This document shows positions 10,151-18,669 of a stretch of 64,000 nt of DNA, in pieces (the first letter of the stretch is position 1; each line of letters opens with the position of its first letter). The notes below the pieces were generated by a model. The model was not told where the DNA came from. It saw only the letters and a list, made by a program, of their open reading frames with translations, and ran no database searches. Source of the stretch: Caballeronia insecticola (lineage in GTDB: Bacteria; Pseudomonadota; Gammaproteobacteria; Burkholderiales; Burkholderiaceae); contig NC_021287.1 in assembly GCF_000402035.1 (NCBI RefSeq), forward strand, positions 2,604,001-2,668,000. Reading direction: 5' to 3'. The translations under genes and the position numbers were made by a program.

Positions 10151-10843
10151 CTAATTTCCCGTAGCCACCGTGGCGCGCTCGAAAGCGTCGAGGAACGGCT
10201 TGAGCGCCGCGCGCTTCAGCTTGAGCGCCGCCTGATTCACGACGAGGCGCGACGAAATCTGCATGATCTCCTCCACCTCGACCAGATTGTTCGCCCGAAG
10301 CGTGCCGCCGGAACTGACGAGATCGACGATCGCATCCGCGAGACCGACGAGCGGCGCCAGTTCCATCGAGCCGTACAGCTTGATCAGGTCGACGTGAACG
10401 CCTTTCGCCGCGAAATGCTGGCGCGCGGTTTCGGTGTACTTCGTCGCGACGCGCAGACGCGCGCCCTGACGCACCGCGCTCGCGTAATCGAAGCCCGATT
10501 TCACCGCCACCGACATCCGGCAGCGCGCGATATCGAGATCGACCGGCTGATACAAACCGCCGCCGCCATGCTCGATCAGCACGTCCTTGCCCGCCACGCC
10601 GAAGTCCGCCGCGCCGTATTCGACGTAGGTCGGCACATCGGTCGCGCGCACGATGATCACGCGCAGATTCGGATTCGTAGTCGGCAAAATCAGCTTGCGC
10701 GAGCTTTCCGGATCTTCCGCCACCTGCACGCCGGCAGCGGCGAGCAACGGCAGCGTTTCCTCGAAGATACGCCCTTTCGACAGCGCCAGCGTAAGCGGCG
10801 CGCTGGGCTCCACCGACGACGACGTCTGTGGCAGCGAGCTCAT
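10151..10843 (-). CDS. hisG: ATP phosphoribosyltransferase catalytic subunit HisG (short form)
   Basis: HisG makes PR-ATP from PRPP and ATP, the committed step of histidine synthesis. The protein has 230 residues: both halves of the catalytic domain but no C-terminal ACT-like regulatory domain. In this family the short form needs HisZ for activity and feedback control, and no hisZ lies in this window. The start at 10843 (MSSLPQTSS) overlaps the murA stop in ATGA. The core begins at [10 protein letters not shown], and the PRPP loop is [15 protein letters not shown]. Confidence 0.97.
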   Translation of the reverse strand: MSSLPQTSSSVEPSAPLTLALSKGRIFEETLPLLAAAGVQVAEDPESSRKLILPTTNPNLRVIIVRATDVPTYVEYGAADFGVAGKDVLIEHGGGGLYQPVDLDIARCRMSVAVKSGFDYASAVRQGARLRVATKYTETARQHFAAKGVHVDLIKLYGSMELAPLVGLADAIVDLVSSGGTLRANNLVEVEEIMQISSRLVVNQAALKLKRAALKPFLDAFERATVATGN

Positions 10844-12111
10844 TGCTCGCTCCCGCTGCCCTTGATACGCCGCACGTTCGCGCCCACGGCGGTCAGCTTC
10901 GACTCCATGCGGTCGTAGCCGCGATCCAGGTGATAGATACGGTCGATCAGCGTTTCGCCCTCGGCGCACATCGCCGCGATCACGAGACTCGCGGACGCGC
11001 GCAGATCGGTCGCCATGACCTTCGCGCCGGAGAGCTTCTCGACGCCGGCGACGAGCGCCGTGTTGCCGTCGATGGTGATGCTCGCGCCCAGCCGGTTCAG
11101 TTCCTGCACGTGCATGAAGCGGTTTTCGAAGATCGTCTCGACCACTTGCGACGTGCCGTTCGCGATCGTGTTGAGCGCCATGAACTGCGCCTGCATGTCG
11201 GTCGGGAACGCCGGATATTCGGACGTGCGGATGTTCACCGCATCCGGGCGCTTCGCCATGCGCACGCGCATCCAGTCGCTGCCTTCTTCGATCGACACGC
11301 CCGCCTCGCGCAGCTTCGACGTGACCGCATCGAGCAGATGCGCATTCACGCGACGCAGCGTGATATCGCCGCCGGCTGCCGCGACCGCGCACAGGAACGT
11401 GCCCGCTTCAATGCGGTCCGGCACGACGTCGTGCTTCGCGCCGTGCAGCTTGTCGACGCCCTGAATGACGAGCCGGTCCGTGCCGATGCCGTCGATCTTC
11501 GCGCCCATCTTCACGAGCAGATGCGCCAGGTCGCTGACTTCCGGCTCGCGCGCGGCGTTCTCGATGACGGTCTCGCCGTCGGCCAGCACCGCCGCCATGA
11601 GCAGATTCTCGGTGCCGGTGACGGTGATCATGTCGGTGATGATGCGCGCGCCCTTCAGACGCTTCGCGCGCGCCTCGATGAAGCCGTGCTCGATGTTGAT
11701 CTCGGCGCCCATCGCCTGCAGGCCCTTGATGTGCTGGTCGACCGGACGTGCGCCGATCGCGCAGCCGCCCGGCAGCGACACTTTCGCCTCGCCGAAACGC
11801 GCGACGAGCGGCCCGAGCACGAGAATCGACGCGCGCATGGTCTTGACCATTTCATAAGGCGCGACGAGGTTGTCGACCTTCGATGCGTTGAGTGTTACGT
11901 GTCCGTCGCCCGTGACTTCCGATTGCACGCCCATCTGCCGCAGCAGCTTGAGCGTCGTGCGCACGTCCTGAAGATTCGGGACGTTCGACAGATGGACGTC
12001 GTCGGCGGTGAGAAGGCTTGCGCAAAGAATCGGCAATGCCGCGTTCTTCGCACCCGATACGGTGATTTCGCCGGAGAGCTTCGCGCCCCCCGTGATGACC
12101 AGCTTGTCCAT
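10840..12111 (-). CDS. murA: UDP-N-acetylglucosamine 1-carboxyvinyltransferase MurA
   Basis: MurA transfers enolpyruvate from PEP to UDP-GlcNAc, the first committed step of peptidoglycan synthesis. The protein has 423 residues. Lys22 ([10 protein letters not shown]) and the active-site Cys117 ([15 protein letters not shown]) are present, so fosfomycin sensitivity is expected. The ATG at 12111 is preceded by GAGGGG with 9 nt spacing. An in-frame GTG 25 codons upstream (12186) lacks such a site, so the shorter form was chosen. It precedes hisG directly. Confidence 0.97.
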   Translation of the reverse strand: MDKLVITGGAKLSGEITVSGAKNAALPILCASLLTADDVHLSNVPNLQDVRTTLKLLRQMGVQSEVTGDGHVTLNASKVDNLVAPYEMVKTMRASILVLGPLVARFGEAKVSLPGGCAIGARPVDQHIKGLQAMGAEINIEHGFIEARAKRLKGARIITDMITVTGTENLLMAAVLADGETVIENAAREPEVSDLAHLLVKMGAKIDGIGTDRLVIQGVDKLHGAKHDVVPDRIEAGTFLCAVAAAGGDITLRRVNAHLLDAVTSKLREAGVSIEEGSDWMRVRMAKRPDAVNIRTSEYPAFPTDMQAQFMALNTIANGTSQVVETIFENRFMHVQELNRLGASITIDGNTALVAGVEKLSGAKVMATDLRASASLVIAAMCAEGETLIDRIYHLDRGYDRMESKLTAVGANVRRIKGSGSEQ

Positions 12112-12265
12112 AATGACTTGCCCCTCGTTCGAGCTTCCTGCTGCGGAGCCGCTTTCGGCGCCGTGGTTGTCTTTGATGATTCGCACTATCTACTGCCTAT
12201 GTCTGCCGGTGATGCCGGTGTTGCTGGATTGAGTCGTATGACCTGATTGGCTTCGCCGGGTGGAC

Positions 12266-12505
12266 TCAGGCCGATTTCCACTCGTCGGGGGTGAGGGTCT
12301 TCATGCTGAGCGCATGAATCTCCTCGCGCATGCGCTCGCCGAGCGCCGCGTAAACTAGTTGATGACGCGCGATCAGCCGCTTGCCGACGAACGCATCGCT
12401 CACGATGGTCGCGAAAAAGTGCTGGCCGTCGCCTTCCACTTCGAGATGCTGGCAGGGCAAGCCGCCAGCGATGTAGTCCTTCACTTGCTCCGGAGTCGGC
12501 AACAT
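12266..12505 (-). CDS. ibaG: BolA/IbaG family protein
   Basis: This 79-residue BolA-fold protein has the FFATIVSDAFVGKRLIARHQLVYAALGERM core, with the conserved His in ARHQ. BolA-like proteins work with monothiol glutaredoxins in iron-sulfur handling. IbaG is the paralogue encoded upstream of murA in enteric bacteria, and the same order is seen here, supporting this assignment over BolA itself. An SD (AGGAGA) lies just upstream of ATG 12505. Confidence 0.9.
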   Translation of the reverse strand: MLPTPEQVKDYIAGGLPCQHLEVEGDGQHFFATIVSDAFVGKRLIARHQLVYAALGERMREEIHALSMKTLTPDEWKSA

Positions 12506-12522
12506 GAAAGTCTCCTTTGAAT

Positions 12523-13278
12523 TTAGTGACGCAGCTTGTAGCCGCTCGCGAGCAGACGCACGGCGATCAACGCCAGCACGGCCAGGAATCCGCCGACGAT
12601 GCACAGGCTCACCAGCGGATTGACGTCGGACAGGCCGAAGAAGCCGTAGCGAAAGCCGTCGATCATGTAGAAGAACGGATTCAGATGCGACACCGCGCGC
12701 CACAGCGGCGGCAGCGTATGCGTCGAGTAGAACACGCCGGACAGAAACGTGAGCGGCATGATCAGGAAGTTCTGGAACGCGGCGAGCTGGTCGAACTTGT
12801 CGGCCCAGATGCCCGCGATCAGGCCCAGCGTACCGAGAATGCCGGAACCGAGTATGGCGAACGCAATGATGTAGAACGGCGCGGAAAACGACATCGGGAT
12901 GAACCATATCGTCACGATGAACACGCCGAAGCCCACGCACAGACCGCGCACGAGCGACGCCAGCACGTAAGCGAAAAACATTTCCCAATGCGCGATGGGC
13001 GGCAGCAGCACGAACACGAGATTGCCCGTGATCTTCGACTGGATCAGCGACGAAGAGCTGTTCGCGAACGCGTTCTGCAGCACGCTCATCATGACGAGGC
13101 CCGGTACGAGAAAGCTCGTATAGCCGACGCCCGGATACACCTCGACTCGCCCGGACAGCGCGTGACCGAAGATGGTCAGATACAGAAGCGCCGTCACGAC
13201 CGGCGCGAGCACGGTCTGAAACGAGACCTTCCAGAAGCGCAGCAGCTCCTTGTAGAACAACGTCTGAAAACCGCTCAT
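12523..13278 (-). CDS. ABC-2 type exporter permease
   Basis: The 251 residues carry six hydrophobic segments and the ABC-2 family pattern (N-terminal FYKELLRFWKVSFQT, late SGVFYSTHTLPPLWRAVSHLNPFFY). It forms a two-component exporter with the ATPase encoded directly upstream; start and stop overlap in ATGA. Relatives export drugs, lipids or polysaccharide precursors (NodJ/DrrB/YadH type). The substrate cannot be assigned. It sits where enteric bacteria have mlaB directly followed by ibaG. Confidence 0.9.
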   Translation of the reverse strand: MSGFQTLFYKELLRFWKVSFQTVLAPVVTALLYLTIFGHALSGRVEVYPGVGYTSFLVPGLVMMSVLQNAFANSSSSLIQSKITGNLVFVLLPPIAHWEMFFAYVLASLVRGLCVGFGVFIVTIWFIPMSFSAPFYIIAFAILGSGILGTLGLIAGIWADKFDQLAAFQNFLIMPLTFLSGVFYSTHTLPPLWRAVSHLNPFFYMIDGFRYGFFGLSDVNPLVSLCIVGGFLAVLALIAVRLLASGYKLRH

Positions 13279-14201
13279 GAAAGTCCCTCGACCACATCAG
13301 GCTCGTTCATCACTTGCACGAACACGTCTTCGAGATCCGCTTTGCGCACTTCGATTTCATCGAACGTGCAGCCGGCCGCGCGGCATTTCGCGAGAATCGG
13401 CTCGACTTCGTCATAGCTCGCGAGACGCAGCAGATGCTGCGTGCCGGATACCGCGTGCGGATCGACTTCGAGCGCGCGCAGATCGGCGGGCAGCGGACCG
13501 TTTGCCAGCCGCAGATACAACTGCATGCCGGAGAAACGCTGCAGCAGCGTGCTCGTGCGCTCGAGCGCGACGACTTCGCCGCGGCGAAGCATGGCGAGCC
13601 GGTCGCACAGCGATTCGGCTTCTTCGAGATAGTGCGTCGTCAGCACGATCGTGTGGCCTTCCCGGTTCAGGCGCGAGATGAACTTCCAGAGCGTCTGACG
13701 CAGTTCGACGTCGACGCCCGCGGTGGGCTCGTCGAGCACGATGACGGGCGGCCGGTGCACGAGCGCCTGAGCCACGAGCACGCGGCGCTTCATCCCGCCC
13801 GACAGCGCGCGCGTGTTGACATCGGCCTTCTCGGTGAGATCGAGGTTCGCCATCACTTCGTCGATCCAGTCGTCGTTGCGGCGCAAGCCGAAATAGCCCG
13901 ACTGGATGCGCAGCGACTCGCGCACGGTAAAGAAGGGATCGAACACCAGTTCCTGAGGCACGACGCCGAGCGCACGGCGCGCCGCGCGAAAGTCGCTGAC
14001 GACGTCGTGCCCGCGCACGGTGATCGTGCCGCTGTCCGCGCGCGCCAGGCCCGCCAGAATGCTGATCAACGTCGTTTTGCCCGCGCCGTTCGGGCCGAGC
14101 AGGCCGAAGAACTCGCCCTCTTCCACTGTGAGGCTCACGCCTTTGAGCGCCTGGAGCTCCTTGTAGCGCTTCCTGACGTTTCGGATTTCTATGGCTGACA
14201 T
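13275..14201 (-). CDS. ABC-2 type exporter ATP-binding protein
   Basis: The protein has 308 residues. It has Walker A GPNGAGKT (36-43), signature ALSGGMKRRVLVAQ, Walker B VIVLDEPTAGVD, and a CcmA/NatA-like C-terminal extension of about 80 residues. The start is ATG at 14201 (MSAIEIRNV). It drives the permease with which it overlaps (ATGA at 13275-13278). The closest visible type is YadG/DrrA-like. Confidence 0.93.
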   Translation of the reverse strand: MSAIEIRNVRKRYKELQALKGVSLTVEEGEFFGLLGPNGAGKTTLISILAGLARADSGTITVRGHDVVSDFRAARRALGVVPQELVFDPFFTVRESLRIQSGYFGLRRNDDWIDEVMANLDLTEKADVNTRALSGGMKRRVLVAQALVHRPPVIVLDEPTAGVDVELRQTLWKFISRLNREGHTIVLTTHYLEEAESLCDRLAMLRRGEVVALERTSTLLQRFSGMQLYLRLANGPLPADLRALEVDPHAVSGTQHLLRLASYDEVEPILAKCRAAGCTFDEIEVRKADLEDVFVQVMNEPDVVEGLS

Positions 14202-14272
14202 GGACAGTGCGCGCGCCTCACGCGGCGGCGCCTCGATTGTGCGGATGTTCGCTTGACGGACCCGGGCCCGGA

Positions 14273-14316
14273 TAAAAAAGGGCCGGGCTATGGGCCCGAA
14301 AAAACGGTTGATTATA
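14273..14316 (-). promoter_or_regulatory. -10-like box followed by a terminator-like hairpin upstream of the ABC exporter
   Basis: On the minus strand a perfect TATAAT (14311-14316) has no good -35. About 15 nt downstream comes a GC-rich inverted repeat (GGGCC...GGCCC) ending in six U residues (14274-14279). The hairpin may simply end mla transcription, or it may act as a leader attenuator for the exporter that starts at 14201. Confidence 0.4.
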
Positions 14317-14402
14317 GGACAAAGCGGCTGGAGCCGACTTCGGAGCGATCCTGTTTGCGGCAGCAACGGAGCCGCCGCGCCTCACACAGAGTCAGTGCAG
14401 GA

Positions 14403-14690
14403 TCAATGTCGGAAGGAGAGGAGCGTATCGACGCCGTAGGCTCGCGCGAGACTGACGAGCCCGGAAGGAAGATTTACGACACCCAGCGCGGCACCGCGCG
14501 CGGACGCGGCGCGCTGCCATGCGAGCAGCACGGCGAGCGCGGATGAATCGAACTGCGTGAGCGGCGCGCAATCGACTTCGGTCGCGCCCGCCGCGATGCG
14601 CGACAGACCCGCGTCGAGCGCGGCCTGCGCGCTCTCGTGGGTCAGCGATGCGGCCGTCTCGAAACGGCCGCCCGAGGCTTGCGTGCTCAC
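14403..14690 (-). CDS. mlaB: STAS-domain protein MlaB
   Basis: MlaB is the small cytosolic STAS subunit that stabilises the MlaFEDB phospholipid transporter. The protein has 95 residues with the STAS strand-helix core VDCAPLTQFDSSALAVLLAW. It starts with GTG at 14690 overlapping the mlaC stop (GTGA). Sequence identity in this family is low, and its position at the end of the mla cluster supports the call. Confidence 0.85.
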   Translation of the reverse strand: MSTQASGGRFETAASLTHESAQAALDAGLSRIAAGATEVDCAPLTQFDSSALAVLLAWQRAASARGAALGVVNLPSGLVSLARAYGVDTLLSFRH

Positions 14691-15316
14691 GATGCCTTGC
14701 CGCTCGCGAGCTGCTGGTTACGCTGCGTCAGGAATTGCAGGAGACCGGCCACGCCGTTCTGCGAAATCTGCTCGTTGAACTGCTGCTGGTATGCCTGGAT
14801 GAGCCATGCGCCGAGCACGTTGATGTCATACACGCGCCAGCCTTGAGCCGTCTTGTACAGGCGATAGTCGAGTTCCACGGGCGAGCCATTGTTCATCACG
14901 ACCGAGCGGACGACGACATCCGTATCGTCCGGCGATGCGCGGAACGGCTTGTACTGAACCGTCTGGTTGCGCACTTGCGCGAGCGCGCCCGAGTACGTGC
15001 GGATCAGCAGCATCTTGAACTGCTCGACGATCTGCTTTTGCTGCTCCGGCGTCGCCGAATTCCAGTTGCGGCCCATCACGAGGCGCGTCGTGCGCGTGAA
15101 GTCCGTGTACGGCAGGATCTTCTGGTTGACGAGTTCGGTGATCTTGTTGATGTCGCCCGCCTGAATCTTCTGGTCAGACTTGATCTCGTCGAGAACTTGC
15201 TGCGTGACCGTCTTGATCAGTTGGTCCGGCGCGTTTGCATCGACGGTCTGTGCGGAGACACTGCCGCAGAACGCCACGAACATGGCGACGAGGGGAAGAA
15301 GGAACAGTTTTTTCAT
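14687..15316 (-). CDS. mlaC: periplasmic phospholipid-binding protein MlaC
   Basis: MlaC shuttles phospholipids between MlaA at the outer membrane and MlaFEDB at the inner membrane. The protein has 209 residues. The Sec signal peptide (about 1-22, MKKLFLLPLVAMFVAFCG, cut near VSA-Q) is clear. The rest matches the Ttg2D/MlaC domain (MGRNWNSATPEQQKQIVEQFK). ATG 15316 was chosen because it begins the signal peptide. Confidence 0.95.
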   Translation of the reverse strand: MKKLFLLPLVAMFVAFCGSVSAQTVDANAPDQLIKTVTQQVLDEIKSDQKIQAGDINKITELVNQKILPYTDFTRTTRLVMGRNWNSATPEQQKQIVEQFKMLLIRTYSGALAQVRNQTVQYKPFRASPDDTDVVVRSVVMNNGSPVELDYRLYKTAQGWRVYDINVLGAWLIQAYQQQFNEQISQNGVAGLLQFLTQRNQQLASGKAS

Positions 15317-15441
15317 CGCAAACCCTGCAAAAGTAAATGGCTTCGGTTTGAGCGCGCCGCCTGAATCGAGTTCAGGCGGCACAGCGGCCAAAGCGTAAGA
15401 AATATCGTCAGATATGTTACCGCGCGTTAGGGAAAGCCCGC

Positions 15442-16338
15442 TCAACGCAAGCGGAACGAAGGGAAACCAGCCGGCGGAACGTACTGATTGCCTGGCACCG
15501 TGTCGCCGGTTCCGCTCGCGGGAGCGGGTGCCGCGGCCCTGCCCGATGCCGGCGCGACCGGCGCAGCGGTCGCCGATGCACCCACCGCCGGCGCAGCGCC
15601 TTCAGTATCGCCGTAGTTCGGCAACGGCGCCTCGTCGTAATCCGGCATGCTGCCTTCGCCGCCGGTAATCAGGAACTGGCGGCGTTGCAGATACGCGTTA
15701 CGCACGAACGAATATTTGTCGAGCGCGGCGTCGGCGAGCACGTCGGTTGCGCCGAGCAGATTCGCGCGCACGTTGACCAGATTCACGCCGTACAGCGCCC
15801 AGCTCACGGAATCCGGGCTCACGTAAGTCAGCGGATTGCCCAAATAATCGACGACCAGCCCGCTCGTGTCGCGCATCGTGCTCGGGCCGAGCAGAGGCAG
15901 CACGAGATACGGCCCGGGCGGCACGCCATAGTGACCGAGCGTCAGGCCGAAATCGCCGGAATGCTTGGGCAGCTTCGCGATGGTCGCGACGTCGAACAGG
16001 CCGCCGACGCCGAACACCGTGTTGATGGCGACGCGCATGATGTCCGACACACCGTCCGCGATCTTGAGTTGCAGCAGGTTGTTCGCGGCGATGTACACGT
16101 CGCCGATATTCGAGAAGAAGTTGGTCACGCTGTTGCGCACCGGCTCCGGCACCGCCCAGACGTAACCCTGCGCGACCGGCTTGAACGCGTACTGATCGAT
16201 CTTGTCGTTGATCGTGAACATCGTACGGTTGTAGCTCTCGAGCGGATCTCCCTTGGTCGGCGTCGTCACCGTCGCACAACCCGTGAGCGCCACTGCGCAC
16301 GCGATCATCACGGCACGACGCATCGCCTTGGCCTGCAT
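15442..16338 (-). CDS. mlaA: outer-membrane lipoprotein MlaA (VacJ)
   Basis: MlaA removes mislocalised phospholipid from the outer leaflet of the outer membrane and passes it to MlaC. The protein has 298 residues. The lipobox is VALTGC within the first 25 residues, followed by the MlaA domain (DPLESYNRTMFTINDKID). The final ~70 residues are Ala/Pro-rich and look disordered. AAGGAG lies 6 nt before ATG 16338. In enteric bacteria mlaA is unlinked; here it lies between mlaD and mlaC. Confidence 0.95.
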   Translation of the reverse strand: MQAKAMRRAVMIACAVALTGCATVTTPTKGDPLESYNRTMFTINDKIDQYAFKPVAQGYVWAVPEPVRNSVTNFFSNIGDVYIAANNLLQLKIADGVSDIMRVAINTVFGVGGLFDVATIAKLPKHSGDFGLTLGHYGVPPGPYLVLPLLGPSTMRDTSGLVVDYLGNPLTYVSPDSVSWALYGVNLVNVRANLLGATDVLADAALDKYSFVRNAYLQRRQFLITGGEGSMPDYDEAPLPNYGDTEGAAPAVGASATAAPVAPASGRAAAPAPASGTGDTVPGNQYVPPAGFPSFRLR

Positions 16339-16348
16339 GTGGTTCTCC

Positions 16349-16900
16349 TTATTGAGCCGCGCCCGAGGCACCCGAAGCACCCATCGCGCTCGCCGCGCCC
16401 GGGAACGCCGGTGCGGCCGCGGGCGCCGCCGATTTCGACGCGCCCGAATCCGCCGCTTTGTTATACAGGAACTGGCCGATCAGGTTTTCGAGCACGACGG
16501 CCGATTGCGTCATCGTGATGGTGTCACCGTTCTTGAGCATTTGATCGTCGCCGCCCGGCTCGAGGCCGATGTACTGCTCGCCGAGCAGACCCGAAGTCAG
16601 AATCTTCGCGGACGAATCTTTCGGAAATTGATACTGCTTGTCGATATCGATAGTGACGACGGCCTGGTACGTATTGCCGTCGAAACCGATGCTGCCGACG
16701 CGCCCGACCGTCACGCCCGCGCTCTTGACCGGCGCGCGCGCCTTCAATCCGCCGATATTGTCGAACTTGAGTTTTACAGCGTAGGTTTGCTGGAACGACA
16801 GGGAACTCATGTTGCCCGCCTTCAGCGCAAGAAACAGCAGCGCTACGAAACCGAGCACCACGAACAGGCCCACCCAAAAGTCGAGAGCAGTCTTTTTCAT
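16349..16900 (-). CDS. mlaD: MCE-domain protein MlaD
   Basis: MlaD is an inner-membrane-anchored MCE protein that forms the hexameric periplasmic ring of the MlaFEDB transporter. The protein has 183 residues. One N-terminal membrane helix (about 6-26, WVGLFVVLGFVALLFLAL) is followed by an MCE domain (FDNIGGLKARAPVKSAGVTVG) and an Ala-rich C-terminus. Its length is normal for MlaD. Confidence 0.96.
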   Translation of the reverse strand: MKKTALDFWVGLFVVLGFVALLFLALKAGNMSSLSFQQTYAVKLKFDNIGGLKARAPVKSAGVTVGRVGSIGFDGNTYQAVVTIDIDKQYQFPKDSSAKILTSGLLGEQYIGLEPGGDDQMLKNGDTITMTQSAVVLENLIGQFLYNKAADSGASKSAAPAAAPAFPGAASAMGASGASGAAQ

Positions 16901-16993
16901 CGTCTATCCAAAGAGAATCTTTTCGCAGATTGCGCGTGACGGTCTGTGCCCTTCACAACGCCCGCGCCGGATCCGGCGCCTGCGGCTGGTTCG

Positions 16994-17761
16994 TTAGCTG
17001 AACATCAGTGCGGTCAGCAGAAAATCGAGTCCGAGTACGGCGAGCGACGCATACACGACCGTTTTGGTCGTGGCGCGCGACACGCCTTCCGGGGTCGGTC
17101 GCGCCTCGTAGCCCTGGAACAACGCGATGAACGTCACCGCGAAGCCGAACACCACACTCTTGATGACGCCGTTGCCGACGTCGCGCCAGACGTCCACGCC
17201 GCCTTGCATCTGCGACCAGAACGCGCCCGGATCGACGCCGATCAGCATCACGCCCACGACATAGCCGCCGAGAATGCCGACCGCGCTAAAAATGGCCGCC
17301 AGCACCGGCATGGCGATGATGCCCGCCCACATGCGCGGCGCGACGACCACCTTGAGCGGATCGACGGCCATCATTTCCATGGCCGTGAGTTGCTCGCCGG
17401 CCTTCATCAGGCCGATTTCCGCGGTCAGCGACGTGCCCGCGCGCCCGGCGAACAGCAGCGCGGTCACGACCGGGCCGAGCTCGCGCACGAGCGACAAGGC
17501 CACCAGCAAGCCGAGCGCCTGTTCCGAGCCGTAGCGGCTCAGCGTGTAATAGCCCTGCAAACCCAGCACGAAGCCGACGAACAGCCCCGAAACGGCAATG
17601 ATCACCAGCGAATAATTGCCGACGAAGTGGATCTGCTTCGTGACCAGGCGCGGGCGGCGCAAAAGCGCAAAGAATTCGAGCACGAGGCGCAGGAACATGC
17701 GCGTCGCGTAGCCTGCGGTGCCGAAACCGTCGAGCACCCAGCGTCCGAGCGCGCTGATCAT
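16994..17761 (-). CDS. mlaE: phospholipid transport permease MlaE
   Basis: MlaE is the permease of the MlaFEDB ABC transporter. The 255 residues carry five or six membrane spans. The family core is intact: FAGRAGTSLTAEIGLMKAGEQ and MEMMAVDPLKVVVAPR. ATG 17761 overlaps the mlaF stop (17758-17761, ATGA). Confidence 0.97.
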   Translation of the reverse strand: MISALGRWVLDGFGTAGYATRMFLRLVLEFFALLRRPRLVTKQIHFVGNYSLVIIAVSGLFVGFVLGLQGYYTLSRYGSEQALGLLVALSLVRELGPVVTALLFAGRAGTSLTAEIGLMKAGEQLTAMEMMAVDPLKVVVAPRMWAGIIAMPVLAAIFSAVGILGGYVVGVMLIGVDPGAFWSQMQGGVDVWRDVGNGVIKSVVFGFAVTFIALFQGYEARPTPEGVSRATTKTVVYASLAVLGLDFLLTALMFS

Positions 17762-18573
17762 GCCTGCCCTCCGATACCGAAATCCGCCGCGAGCGGCGTG
17801 CTCGCGTAATGAAATTTGAACGGGCCGTCCGGCGTGCCGTCGATGAACTGGCGCACGGTCGGGTCCTGCGACGCGCGCAACTGCGCAGGCGTGCCTTCGG
17901 CGTGAATGCCGCCGTTCGCGATGAAATAGACGTAATCCGCGATGGCGAACGATTCGGGCACGTCGTGCGTGACGAGAATCGAGGTGGCGCCGAGCGCGTC
18001 GTTGATCGTGCGAATCAGTTGCGCCGTGATGCCGAGCGAGATGGGATCGAGGCCGGCAAACGGCTCGTCGTACATCATGAGCTGGGGATCGAGCGCGATA
18101 GCGCGCGCGAGTGCGACGCGGCGTGCCATGCCGCCCGAAATCTCCGACGGCGCGAGATCGCGGGCGCCGCGCAGGCCGACCGCGTTGAGCTTCATCAGCA
18201 CGAGATCGCGAATCAGCTCTTCCGGCAGATCGGTGTGCTCGCGCAGCGGAAACGCCACGTTTTCGAACACGGTCTGATCCGTGAATAGCGCGCCGAACTG
18301 GAACAGCATGCCCATTTTCCGGCGCAGCGCGTACAGGCCCGCGCGCGTCTGCGCGCCGACTTCCTGGTCGCCGAACAGCACTTTGCCGCGGCTCGCCTTC
18401 ACGAGGCCGCCGATCAGGCGCAAGGTCGTGGTTTTGCCGCAGCCGGAGCCGCCCATGACCGCGACCACCTGCCCACGCTTGAAACGCATGTTCAGGTTCG
18501 ACAGAACGAGCCGGTCGCCGTAGCCAAAATCGACGTCGCGTAGCTCCAGCAGGGTCTCGGAGGAAGCAGGCAC
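17758..18573 (-). CDS. mlaF: phospholipid transport ATP-binding protein MlaF
   Basis: MlaF is the ATPase of MlaFEDB. Walker A GGSGCGKT lies at 41-48, followed by signature ISGGMARRVALARA and Walker B LMMYDEPFAGLDP. No ATG fits the N-terminus. I chose GTG 18573 (271 residues, MPASSETLLELR), with TTG 18597 as alternative. A TATAAT box at 18606-18611 would place the transcript start near 18599, leaving the TTG essentially leaderless. Neither start has a good SD. Confidence 0.93.
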   Translation of the reverse strand: MPASSETLLELRDVDFGYGDRLVLSNLNMRFKRGQVVAVMGGSGCGKTTTLRLIGGLVKASRGKVLFGDQEVGAQTRAGLYALRRKMGMLFQFGALFTDQTVFENVAFPLREHTDLPEELIRDLVLMKLNAVGLRGARDLAPSEISGGMARRVALARAIALDPQLMMYDEPFAGLDPISLGITAQLIRTINDALGATSILVTHDVPESFAIADYVYFIANGGIHAEGTPAQLRASQDPTVRQFIDGTPDGPFKFHYASTPLAADFGIGGQA

Positions 18574-18605
18574 TGGGTAAAAAATCCGTTGACGCAAGAG
18601 GCCGA

Positions 18606-18611
18606 ATTATA
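18606..18611 (-). promoter_or_regulatory. -10 box of a likely mla promoter
   Basis: There is a perfect TATAAT on the minus strand upstream of mlaF. The -35 region is unconvincing (AAGCAC at 17-bp spacing), so this is a probable but unproven promoter for the mla cluster. Confidence 0.5.
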
Positions 18612-18669
18612 GGGCTTGCGCGCAATCGGTGCTTTGCCTAGGCTGCAACCCTCCGATTTTTCGGACTTT

